From: Polaribacter atrinae
GTDB lineage: Bacteria; Bacteroidota; Bacteroidia; Flavobacteriales; Flavobacteriaceae
Length of the DNA: 64,000 bases
Assembly (NCBI RefSeq): GCF_038023995.1
Contig: NZ_CP150660.1
Span: 1,300,501-1,364,500, forward strand
Direction: 5' to 3'
Position 1 is the first letter of the stretch; each line of letters starts with the position of its first letter. Made by a program: the position numbers and the translations under genes. The notes beneath the pieces are model-generated. The model was not told the DNA's origin. It saw only the letters and a list, made by a program, of their open reading frames with translations, and did not search any database. This document shows, in pieces, positions 19,178 to 27,236 of the stretch.

Positions 19178-19216
19178 AAAAATACCTCGAAGCAATGCCT
19201 CGAGGTATTTTTATTT
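19178..19216. terminator. Bidirectional rho-independent terminator
   Basis: A 13-bp perfect stem (19178-19190 with 19200-19212, AAAAATACCTCGA) with a 9-nt loop, A-rich before and T-rich after. It lies between the convergent flavoprotein gene and the dehydrogenase gene, so it can serve both. Confidence 0.85.
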
Positions 19217-19271
19217 CATTTTGACATAAACATCAAAAATCTATTTTATACTTCCGCTATTGCGGGAATAT

Positions 19272-20154
19272 TTATTTCTTTAAACTTGTAAAGTAATCGA
19301 AAATTTCAGGAACATTTCCGCTTCCCATATCAGCTGCAACAGCTGCTTTAAGGTTTTCTGAAGTAGCTTCTGCTATTTTAGAAGTAGTACCTAAATCATT
19401 CATCATCTGAACAAAATATCCTAAATCTTTATTTGCATTTGCTATAGAAAAACCTAAATCACTTACGTTATCTACTGCGTAATTTTTACAGAATTTCATA
19501 AATGGAGAGTTCGACGGTCCAGAAGACATAATGTCAAACAATTGCTGAGTATCTACACCTGCAAGTTTTGCTGCTGCAAAAGCCTGAGACATAGCAACAA
19601 CAGTAGTCATCCCCATAAAGTTGTTAATCAACTTAGTTGTATGACCTGCTCCTAAAGCACCTAAGTAAAATACATTTTCTCCTTGCTCGTCTAAAACTGG
19701 TTTTACTTTATCAAAAGTAGCTTTCTCACCAGCTGCCATAATATTAAGTAATCCGTCTTTAGCATGTGCTGGTGTACGACCAAGAGGCGCATCTATCATA
19801 CCTGCTCCTTTACTTGCAAGATCTTTACCAATCTTAATAGTAGACGCAGGAATTGAAGTTCCGAAATCAATTAAAACAGCACCTTCTTTGATACCTGCTA
19901 AAATTCCTTCTTCTCCATAAACGATCTTTTCAACCACAGCAGATGTCGTTAAACAGAACATTATAATATCACTTTTTTCTGCTAATTCCTTAGGAGAGTT
20001 AGCTACGGTAGCATTACCACGAGCCACTACAGTTGCAACCTCTTCTTTATTAAGGTCCATTACTGTTAACTCATAACCTCTTTTTTTGCAGATTTTCAAC
20101 CATGTTACCACCCATAAGGCCAAGTCCGATAAATCCGATAGTAGGTTTTTTCAT
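19272..20154 (-). pseudogene. NAD(P)-dependent beta-hydroxyacid dehydrogenase, frameshifted
   Basis: A 6-phosphogluconate/3-hydroxyisobutyrate dehydrogenase-like enzyme (family includes glyoxylate and succinic semialdehyde reductases). The proper start is the ATG at 20154: MKKPTIGFIGLGLMGGNMVE is the NAD(P)-binding GxGxxG region. After NLQKK the frame reaches a stop (TTA TGA), while the rest (RGYELTVMDLNKEE onward, 19272-20090) continues one base over. The break coincides with a 7-base homopolymer at 20081-20087; six bases would restore one frame of about 290 residues, the family length. Later motifs are intact: DAPLGRTPAHAKDG and the catalytic Lys in GHTTKLINN. It may be a real recent mutation or a sequencing error; without the frame fix the protein lacks its cofactor site. 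Confidence 0.85.
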
Positions 20155-20538
20155 ATTAATTCTTATATTTATTATTAGAAGTGCAAAGATATGCATCTAT
20201 TACCACCTATAAAATATCTTTTTAGGTTAACTATTTTTTTACTTCAGAAAACGTGCTCTATTAATAAAACAGAAAATAAGCTAAAGAAACATCTTTATCA
20301 ATAGTATAAAAACAAATTTTGTTTTTATAAAAAGAAAAGCAATCTCAAGAAAAATTTTATTATTTTTTTCTTAATTATATATATTACCTATTTATATGTA
20401 CAATAAAAGGACAAAAATTTATTTAATTTTTAAAAACCATATCTTTAGATTTATTATTTGATAATTCTTTATATTTTTTTTCATTTTATATAGATATCGA
20501 ATAACTATCACTAATTTTACAGCTGTTTAAAATAATAT
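20155..20538. other. Gene-free AT-rich spacer with divergent promoters
   Basis: A 384-base very AT-rich spacer between the divergent dehydrogenase and the rimB-like gene. It must hold promoters for both, but I see no clear TAnnTTTG box with a paired -33 element and no RNA gene or repeat. Confidence 0.5.
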
Positions 20539-20976
20539 ATGAAAATAACTATTGGTCGTGTTGATAAAGCAGATTTTCCGGAACTTCATTTACAAGACAT
20601 TGATTTAAAAATTGATTCAGGTGCTTACACATCATCAATACATTGTTCTAACATTGAAGAAATCACTATAGATAATAAAAACTTTATTAGGTTTAAATTA
20701 TTAGATCCAGAGCATTCATTTTATAACAACAAAGAATTTACTACCAAAAATTATGCTTCTAAATTTGTAAAAAGTTCCAATGGAATTTCAGAACAAAGAT
20801 TTTTAATTGAAACTGAAATTGTAATTTTTAATAAAACTTTTCCAATTCATTTAACATTAAGTGAACGTAAAGACATGAAGTTTCCTATATTGCTTGGAAG
20901 AAAATTTCTAAATAAAAAATTTGTGATAGACACCTCAAAGACAAACCTATCACACAAATTAAAAAATAACATATAA
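20539..20976 (+). CDS. RimB-like retropepsin-type protease (RimK-associated)
   Basis: A 145-residue protein of the family annotated as ATP-dependent zinc protease (Zn_protease). It has a retropepsin-like D-S-G-A active-site motif, [13 protein letters not shown] with D26, and the paired LGRKFL segment near residue 120 that matches the second half of the fold. In Pseudomonas the homologous RimB interacts with the ribosomal-protein modifying ligase RimK. Here the stop overlaps the rimK ATG (TAATG, 20974-20978), which supports the same partnership. The protease call is by family; actual proteolysis is not shown by sequence. Confidence 0.85.
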   Translation: MKITIGRVDKADFPELHLQDIDLKIDSGAYTSSIHCSNIEEITIDNKNFIRFKLLDPEHSFYNNKEFTTKNYASKFVKSSNGISEQRFLIETEIVIFNKTFPIHLTLSERKDMKFPILLGRKFLNKKFVIDTSKTNLSHKLKNNI

Positions 20977-21851
20977 TGAGAATCGTAATTCTGTCTAGGA
21001 ATCCTAAATTGTATTCTACAAGAAGATTAGTTGAAGCTGCCACCAAAAGAAAGCATGAAGTAATTGTTGTAGATCATTTAAAATGTAACATTGAGATTGA
21101 AAAAAGGTCTCCAAAAATATTTTATAAAGGAGAATATTTAGAGAATATTGATGCCATTATACCAAGAATTGGTGCTTCTGTAACTTTTTACGGAACAGCT
21201 GTTATTAGACAGTTTGAAATGATGAAAGTATTTTCTGCTGTTTCTTCACAAGCCTTAGTAAAGTCTAGAGATAAATTAAGTAGTTTACAAATTTTAGCAA
21301 GAGCAGGTGTTGGATTACCAAAAACGGTTTTCACAAACTATACAAAAGACGTAGAACACGTAGTAGAATCTGTTGGTGGAGCTCCTTTAATTTTAAAATT
21401 ATTAGAAGGAACACAAGGTTTAGGTGTTGTATTAGCAGAAACTAAAAATGCAGCAACTTCTGTTTTAGAAGCTTTTAATGGTTTAGGTGCAAGAGTAATT
21501 GCGCAAGAATTTATTAAAGAAGCTGGTGGTGCAGATATTAGAGCCTTTGTAGTTGATGGTAAAGTAATTGGAGCCATGAAACGTCAAGGTAAAGAAGGAG
21601 AATTCCGTTCTAACTTACACAGAGGTGGTAATGCTACAGTTATAGAATTAACAGACGAAGAAGAAAAAACTGCTTTAAAAGCAACAAAAGCGTTAGGCTT
21701 AGGTGTTGCTGGTGTAGATATGTTACAATCCTCTAAAGGACCTTTGGTTTTAGAAGTAAACTCTTCTCCTGGTTTAGAAGGTATTGAGGTTGCAACAGGA
21801 AAAAACATTGCCAAAGAAATCATTCGTTATTTAGAAATTCATGTCGAATAA
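20976..21851 (+). CDS. rimK: RimK-type ATP-grasp glutamate ligase
   Basis: A 291-residue ATP-grasp ligase matching RimK, which adds glutamate residues to the C-terminus of ribosomal protein S6 in the cytoplasm. The N-terminus [18 protein letters not shown], the [14 protein letters not shown] block near residue 60, the ATP-binding [14 protein letters not shown] near residue 138, and [12 protein letters not shown] near the end (Mg-binding Glu and Asn) are all present. Length is normal. It shares 1 base with the RimB-like gene and overlaps the AstE/AspA-like gene by 11 nt, a tightly coupled three-gene operon. Confidence 0.92.
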   Translation: MRIVILSRNPKLYSTRRLVEAATKRKHEVIVVDHLKCNIEIEKRSPKIFYKGEYLENIDAIIPRIGASVTFYGTAVIRQFEMMKVFSAVSSQALVKSRDKLSSLQILARAGVGLPKTVFTNYTKDVEHVVESVGGAPLILKLLEGTQGLGVVLAETKNAATSVLEAFNGLGARVIAQEFIKEAGGADIRAFVVDGKVIGAMKRQGKEGEFRSNLHRGGNATVIELTDEEEKTALKATKALGLGVAGVDMLQSSKGPLVLEVNSSPGLEGIEVATGKNIAKEIIRYLEIHVE

Positions 21852-22791
21852 ACCATTTGTTCTTTTAGGAAAAGTAATTCCTTTAGGAAAGCGTACCGTT
21901 TTAGATTTAGAAGTAGCAAAATTACATACAAGAACTACTGTTAAGGTTCCTATAATTATAGAACGTTCCAATAATCCTGGACCTGTTGTTTTATTGCTTG
22001 CAGGTATTCATGGTGATGAAACAAATGGAGTAGGAATTATTAGAGAAATCATTAATTTAAAAATTAATAAACCAAAAACCGGAACCATTATTTGTATTCC
22101 TGTTTTTAATATTTTCGGCTATTTAATTCAAACTAGAGAGTTTCCTGACGGACGTGATTTAAATAGAATGTTTCCTGGTTCTGCAGGAGGCTCATTAGCT
22201 AGTCAATTTGCATATCAATTTACTAAAGAAATTGCTCCGATTGTAGATTACGTTATCGATTTTCATACAGGTGGTGGAGATCGCGATAATATTGCACAAA
22301 TAAGATGTAGTAAAGAAGATGAAAAAGCATTAGAATTGGCTAAGGTTTTTAACCCTCCAATGATTGTTTTTTCTGAAAATATTACTAAATCCCTAAGAGA
22401 TACATTACATAAAATGGGTAAAACCGTTTTACTTTTCGAAGGGGGAAAATCAAAAGAACTAAGTCCTACAATTATTAACGAAGGTGTAAACGGAACTAAA
22501 AATGTATTAATCCGTTTAGGCTTAATTGAAGGAGACATTACCGTAAAAGCAACACCCGTTTTTGTGCATAAAGCAAAATGGATAAGATCTTCTGATTCTG
22601 GAATGTTTAAAATTAGAGTTGCCAACGGAAGTTTTGTGAAAAAAAGAGAAGTTTTAGGTGTTATTCAAGATCCTTTTGGGGAGTTTAAAAAGAAAATTTA
22701 TGCACCATTTGATTGTCATATTTTCTGTATTAATAAAACACCAATTGTAAATAAAGGTGATGCTTTGTTTCATGTAAGTGTAGAAGAATAA
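21841..22791 (+). CDS. Succinylglutamate desuccinylase/aspartoacylase family protein
   Basis: A 316-residue zinc amidohydrolase of the M14-related AstE/AspA family. Zinc ligands are visible: [10 protein letters not shown] gives His57 and Glu60, and [10 protein letters not shown] gives the second His near residue 142. Members cleave the amide bond of N-acyl amino acids; some bind glutamate-type substrates. The gene overlaps rimK by 11 nt, so it is likely translated with it. That raises the idea that it removes something from a RimK product, or supplies glutamate, but neither is known. A terminator follows at 22839. Confidence 0.88.
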   Translation: MSNKPFVLLGKVIPLGKRTVLDLEVAKLHTRTTVKVPIIIERSNNPGPVVLLLAGIHGDETNGVGIIREIINLKINKPKTGTIICIPVFNIFGYLIQTREFPDGRDLNRMFPGSAGGSLASQFAYQFTKEIAPIVDYVIDFHTGGGDRDNIAQIRCSKEDEKALELAKVFNPPMIVFSENITKSLRDTLHKMGKTVLLFEGGKSKELSPTIINEGVNGTKNVLIRLGLIEGDITVKATPVFVHKAKWIRSSDSGMFKIRVANGSFVKKREVLGVIQDPFGEFKKKIYAPFDCHIFCINKTPIVNKGDALFHVSVEE

Positions 22792-22838
22792 TCCTTAGAA
22801 ATCTAGTTTACAATAAGATTAACTAAATAATAAATTTA

Positions 22839-22876
22839 AAACCATTTCAATTTTATTGAAGTGGTTTCTTTTTTTA
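22839..22876 (+). terminator. Rho-independent terminator of the rimB-rimK operon
   Basis: A 12-bp stem (22839-22850 with 22856-22867, one G-U pair) with a 5-nt loop followed by CTTTTTTT. It lies 47 nt after the deacylase stop. Confidence 0.85.
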
Positions 22877-22952
22877 AAAAGGCTGTATATTAGAGCAAAA
22901 TTTTGAATAAATGTTATCAAAGCCCCTTTCGAGTATTAAAGACCATAAAATT

Positions 22953-24278
22953 ATGAAAAAAACGACACTCCTTTTTTTATTTATCACGTTATCACTTTCT
23001 GCTCAAACAGACCAAAGAATTTACGATATTATAAATACTATTTCTGCGGATAGCATTAAAGCAGATATAAAAACATTAACCGAGTTTGGCACAAGAAATA
23101 CTTTTTCTGATACAATTTCTTCCACTCATGGAATTGGCGCAGCAAGACGTTGGATAAAATCTGAATTTGATGCAATTTCTAACAATTGCAATAATTGTAT
23201 AAGCACTTTTTATCAAAAGGATTTTGTTACTAAAGAGGGCAATAGAAGAGTTCCTCATGATGCTTGGATAGTAAATGTTGTAGCGATTCAAAAAGGAACA
23301 AAATACCCAAACAGCTATATTATTATGAGTGGAGATATTGATTCTCGTGCAAGTGATACAATGGATTTTACAACAGACGCTCCTGGTGCAAATGACAATG
23401 CTTCTGGAATGGCAGGTACTATAGAAGCTGCAAGAGTGTTAAGTAAATATCAATTTGAAAGCAGTATTGTTTATGTTGGTCTTTCTGGTGAAGAACAAGG
23501 TTTGTTTGGTGGAGCAGGTTTGGCAAAATATGCAAAAGAAAAAGATTGGGATATTATTGGCGTTTTAAACAACGATATGATTGGAAATATAAAAGGGGTA
23601 GATGGTGTAATTGACAATCGTAGTTTTAGAATTTTCTCGGAACCGGTACCTGCTAATGAAACTGAAACCCAACGTAAAATGCGCAGGTTTTATGGTGGTG
23701 AAGTAGATGGAATTTCTAGACAATTGGCAAGGTATATTCACAAAAATGTAAAAACCTATATGCCAGAAATGAATCCGATGATGATTTATAGATTGGATAG
23801 ATTTGGACGTGGAGGACATCACAGACCTTTTAATGATTTAGGTTTTGCTGGTATTAGAATTATGGAAGCACATGAAAACTACACGCAACAACATCAAGAT
23901 ATTAGAACTGAAAACGGTATAAAATACGGGGATACTTTTGAGCATGTGAATTTTGAGTATGCAAAAAAATTGACTGCAGTAAACGCCATTACAATGGCCA
24001 ATTTAGCATGGGCTCCAGAAGCTCCAAAAGAAGTAGCTATTGGTGGTATTGTAGAAGCTTCTGTAAAATTAAAATGGAATAAAGTAGCTGGTGCAAAAGG
24101 TTATAAAATTTATTGGCGTGATACCACTTCCCCTACTTGGGATCATTCTAGATATGTAGAAACTACCGAGTTTACTTTAGATGGAATTGTGATAGATAAT
24201 TTCTTTTTTGGTATTGCTGCTATTGGAGAGAATGGACACGAAAGTGTAGTTATTTTTCCGAATAAAATTTTAAGATAA
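22953..24278 (+). CDS. M28 family metallopeptidase, exported
   Basis: A 441-residue peptidase starting at the ATG at 22953, where a signal peptide (MKKTTLLFLFITLSLSA) begins; an earlier ATG at 22911 would add 14 residues before it. The di-zinc aminopeptidase core is present: APGANDNASG (bridging Asp), SGEEQGLFGG (Glu pair), NNDMIGN (Asp) and GGHHRPF (His). The first ligand, usually His in G-H-x-D-S, reads GDIDSR, so Asp replaces His. The last 90 residues look like a fibronectin type III-like domain (KLKWNKVAGAKGYKIYWR). Likely periplasmic or secreted. It is followed 5 nt later by the lipoprotein gene. Confidence 0.85.
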   Translation: MKKTTLLFLFITLSLSAQTDQRIYDIINTISADSIKADIKTLTEFGTRNTFSDTISSTHGIGAARRWIKSEFDAISNNCNNCISTFYQKDFVTKEGNRRVPHDAWIVNVVAIQKGTKYPNSYIIMSGDIDSRASDTMDFTTDAPGANDNASGMAGTIEAARVLSKYQFESSIVYVGLSGEEQGLFGGAGLAKYAKEKDWDIIGVLNNDMIGNIKGVDGVIDNRSFRIFSEPVPANETETQRKMRRFYGGEVDGISRQLARYIHKNVKTYMPEMNPMMIYRLDRFGRGGHHRPFNDLGFAGIRIMEAHENYTQQHQDIRTENGIKYGDTFEHVNFEYAKKLTAVNAITMANLAWAPEAPKEVAIGGIVEASVKLKWNKVAGAKGYKIYWRDTTSPTWDHSRYVETTEFTLDGIVIDNFFFGIAAIGENGHESVVIFPNKILR

Positions 24279-24283
24279 TAAAT

Positions 24284-25050
24284 ATGAAAACAATAATTAA
24301 AAGTCTTTTTACCCTTAGTTTTATCTTTTTACTTTTTAGCTGTACAAAAGATAAAAAGAATGAAGTTTTAGTATTAGGAACGATACATGGTAGTCATTTA
24401 ACTTCAGAAGAATATTCTATAGAAAAACTAACAAAACTAATTCAAGAAATTAAACCCGATCTTATTTTAACTGAAATTCCGCCAAATAGATTTAAAGAAG
24501 CGATGGAAGGTTTTAAAAGAGACGATTCTATTTCTGAACCTAGAGTTTTACGTTTTCCTGAATATACAGAAGTAATTTTTCCGTTATCTAAAACGATGGA
24601 TTTTGAAATTATACCAACTGCTGGTTGGTCTGCTTCTATGGCAAAAGATAGACAACAAAAATTAAGAGCCATTAGCAGAGATACTTTACGAAAATCTGAT
24701 TGGAAACAATATAGAGACGCAAATAGAAAATCTGATTCTATTATGACTCTTACAGGTAACAGAAATGACCCTTATTTTATACACACCAATACGTATGATA
24801 GTATTTCTAATATTGGATTAGGAGCTTACAACAGACTTTTTAATGAAGAATTAGGTCTTGGTGGTTGGAACAATATTAATATTGCACATTATTGGAATAT
24901 TGAAAAAGTTTTACAGAAATATAAGCATAAAATAAACGTATTTTAATTACTTATGGTGCCGGACACAAAGCTTGGTTTTTAAAAGAATTAAGAAAACGTG
25001 ATGATATAACGTTATTAGAATTAAAGCCTTTTTTAGATGAATTAAAATAA
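24284..25050 (+). pseudogene. TraB/DUF5694-like lipoprotein gene, frameshifted near its end
   Basis: An exported lipoprotein (lipobox LLFSC, Cys at about residue 20) with VLVLGTIHGSHLTSEEY and LILTEIPPNRFKEAM, which resemble the TraB/DUF5694 group. The continuous frame stops at 24946 with KINVF after KYKHK. The -1 frame continues RILITYGAGHKAWFLKEL and on to a natural stop at 25048-25050, and this GAGHK tail is what a family member should have. One lost base in the A-run at 24929-24932 explains the break. The remaining protein lacks only about 35 C-terminal residues, so it may be partly functional, or the break may be a sequencing error. Function unknown. Confidence 0.75.
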
Positions 25051-25059
25051 TTGAATAAA

Positions 25060-25941
25060 TTATACTCTGCTAAAATCTAAAATTTCTTTTTCAGTTATTA
25101 TTGGGTTTGCTCCTTCTTTTTCTGCAACCAATGCTCCTACTGCACAAGCAAAATCAATTGCTTTTTGTGGTGATGCACCATTTATTAATTTACTTATTAA
25201 TGATGCTAAAAAAGAATCTCCAGATCCAACAGTATCTTTTACTTTTATTTGATAGCCACTATTATAATACAACTGATGATTATATAATAAAACAGCACCA
25301 TGTTCTCCTTTGGTAACACATATATGTGCTGTTTTAGTTTTTTCTGCTATAAAGTGTATGTTTTGCTCTAAATTATGAAATGGAGAGCCTAAAAAAGCAC
25401 TTATCTCATACAATTCGTCATCATTAAATTTTATAAAATCAGCTTTACACATTAAATCAATAAGAATTTCATTGTTATAAAAAGGCGCTCTTAAATTCAC
25501 ATCAAAAACAGCATATTTAGCCAATTCTAATAGTTGGTAAAGTGTATTCTTAGAAACATCGTCTCTTGTAATTAAACTTCCAAAAACAAAAGCATCAGCT
25601 TGTTTTACCAATTCTGATGATTTTGCTGTAAATGGAATTTTATCCCACGCTTTTGGATGCACTATTTTATAAGTTGCTGCACCCTTTTCGTTTAAGGACA
25701 CAGCAACTTCCCCAGTTGTAAACTCTTCTAAAACTTCTACAGCTTCAGCGTTTATTTTTAAGTCATTGATGTATTTCAAAATCGTTTTACCTAAAACATC
25801 ATTACCAACAGCACTAATCATGGCAACATCATTGTTAAAAGATTTTAAACGAACGGCAACATTTAAAGGGGCTCCTCCTATTTTTTTATGAGTAGGAAAA
25901 ACATCCCATAAAACTTCACCAAAACATACAATTTTAGACAT
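25060..25941 (-). CDS. PfkB-family carbohydrate kinase, fructokinase-like
   Basis: A 293-residue PfkB kinase that phosphorylates a sugar hydroxyl with ATP in the cytoplasm. N-terminal FGEVLWDVFPTHKKIGGAPLN contains the substrate GG motif, and KDTVGSGDSFLAS near residue 250 carries the catalytic Asp and anion hole. The GEVLWD start is typical of fructokinases. It is the last gene of a three-gene minus-strand module, 9 nt behind the glycosyltransferase, where a fructokinase would return released fructose to metabolism. Confidence 0.88.
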   Translation of the reverse strand: MSKIVCFGEVLWDVFPTHKKIGGAPLNVAVRLKSFNNDVAMISAVGNDVLGKTILKYINDLKINAEAVEVLEEFTTGEVAVSLNEKGAATYKIVHPKAWDKIPFTAKSSELVKQADAFVFGSLITRDDVSKNTLYQLLELAKYAVFDVNLRAPFYNNEILIDLMCKADFIKFNDDELYEISAFLGSPFHNLEQNIHFIAEKTKTAHICVTKGEHGAVLLYNHQLYYNSGYQIKVKDTVGSGDSFLASLISKLINGASPQKAIDFACAVGALVAEKEGANPIITEKEILDFSRV

Positions 25942-25950
25942 ACATAGATT

Positions 25951-27225
25951 TTAATAAATATTAGACTCAGAAGTTCTTTGACTAATAGAGCTAGAAAAAA
26001 TAGCTAGCATTCTTTTAGCAATTCCCGTCCAACCAAAATTACGACGCGCAAAACGAGCCCCTTCTACAGACATTTCATTTCTTAATTTTGGATATAAAAG
26101 AGGCATTGCCATCATTGCTCCAAATTCTTTTGGTCTGTGTGGATCTGCAAATAAACCTTGATTTCCAAAGTCAATTAAATCATATAAACCTCCGTGAACA
26201 GTTATTACACTTGGTGTTCCGCAAGCCATTGCCTCAATAGCAACCATGCCAAAAGGTTCATATCTAGAAGGCATTACAAAAACACTTGCAGATCTATATA
26301 CGTTTGCTAAATCTTCATCAGCAATGTAATTTTTCCACTTAATTTTATCCATTACTCCCAATTCTTGGGCTAATTCTTTTAACTTCTCTATTCCGTCTCT
26401 ATCTTGTTGCGAATCTCCTCCAATTGCCGCAACTAATCTCGCTTCCGGACACAACTCAAAAACAGTAGGTAAAGCGTGCAATAACAAATCATAGCCTTTA
26501 TTATGCGCCATTCTACCCAACGCTAAAATATCGGTTGGCTTGATATCATATTTTAATCGAATTTTATCATTCTCTTTAGACGGAACAGGGAAAAACCTAT
26601 TTTCATCAATTCCGGGAGGAATCATGCTACAATTTCGAGACAACACATCATATTGCTGTACTAATAAATCTACTTGAGGAAGCGTGGTAGCAATGACAAA
26701 ATTACACATCTGATACACAAAATATTCTTTTCTGATACGCTCTTTAAATCGATAAGTTTTCTCCATCTCTTTCTCATCCATATCACTTCCCATAGAGTGC
26801 TGTTTCCACCAACCTAAAGAGTGTGGTGTATGTACATGACAAATTCCTAATTCTTCTGCAATTTTTTGTCCTGCCCAACCTGCATCCCAATAATGAGAAT
26901 ACACCACATCATATTTCTTGTTTTCTTTTTTTATCGCAGCCAATGTATTGGTCACAAATTTTTTAAGATGATCGTGCATATCTTCTTTTCTGATGAATTT
27001 TTTACCTCCAAAAGGGATTCTCCACACATTAAAATTATCATCTACGTGGTCATATTCTGGTTGATCTTCAAACTGCCGTGTTACCAAATCTACACGTTTT
27101 CCTAATCGACTAAATCTATCTGCTAATTCTAATACATATACTACTTGACCTCCTGTATCTGGTTTTCCTAATTCAGCATTTGCTCCAACATATCCGTGTA
27201 AAGAGATCATTAATATTGATTTCAT
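25951..27225 (-). CDS. Sucrose-phosphate / mannosylfructose-phosphate synthase-like glycosyltransferase
   Basis: A 424-residue GT4 enzyme. The N-terminus SLHGYVGANAELGKPDTGGQ and VVYVLELADRFSRLG is the sucrose-synthase-family signature that binds the donor diphosphate, and RYEPFGMVAIEAMACGTP near residue 320 has the E-x7-E motif of retaining GT-B enzymes. RFEDQPEYD and HYWDAGWAGQ also occur in the Agrobacterium mannosylfructose-phosphate synthase as I recall it. It would join a hexose from a nucleotide sugar to fructose-6-phosphate. Its phosphatase partner is fused to a glycosidase in the gene 11 nt upstream and a fructokinase lies 9 nt downstream. Donor (glucose or mannose) is open. Confidence 0.85.
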   Translation of the reverse strand: MKSILMISLHGYVGANAELGKPDTGGQVVYVLELADRFSRLGKRVDLVTRQFEDQPEYDHVDDNFNVWRIPFGGKKFIRKEDMHDHLKKFVTNTLAAIKKENKKYDVVYSHYWDAGWAGQKIAEELGICHVHTPHSLGWWKQHSMGSDMDEKEMEKTYRFKERIRKEYFVYQMCNFVIATTLPQVDLLVQQYDVLSRNCSMIPPGIDENRFFPVPSKENDKIRLKYDIKPTDILALGRMAHNKGYDLLLHALPTVFELCPEARLVAAIGGDSQQDRDGIEKLKELAQELGVMDKIKWKNYIADEDLANVYRSASVFVMPSRYEPFGMVAIEAMACGTPSVITVHGGLYDLIDFGNQGLFADPHRPKEFGAMMAMPLLYPKLRNEMSVEGARFARRNFGWTGIAKRMLAIFSSSISQRTSESNIY

Positions 27226-27236
27226 ATTTCTAGTTT

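Noticed and set aside
20081..20087. Programmed -1 frameshift at A AAA AAG
   Set aside because: The heptamer is a classic -1 slippery site, but joining the two halves of the dehydrogenase needs a +1 (or -2) change, so -1 slippage would not restore the protein.
22911..22952. M28 peptidase start at 22911
   Set aside because: The signal peptide begins at the later ATG (22953); the extra 14 residues would mask it.
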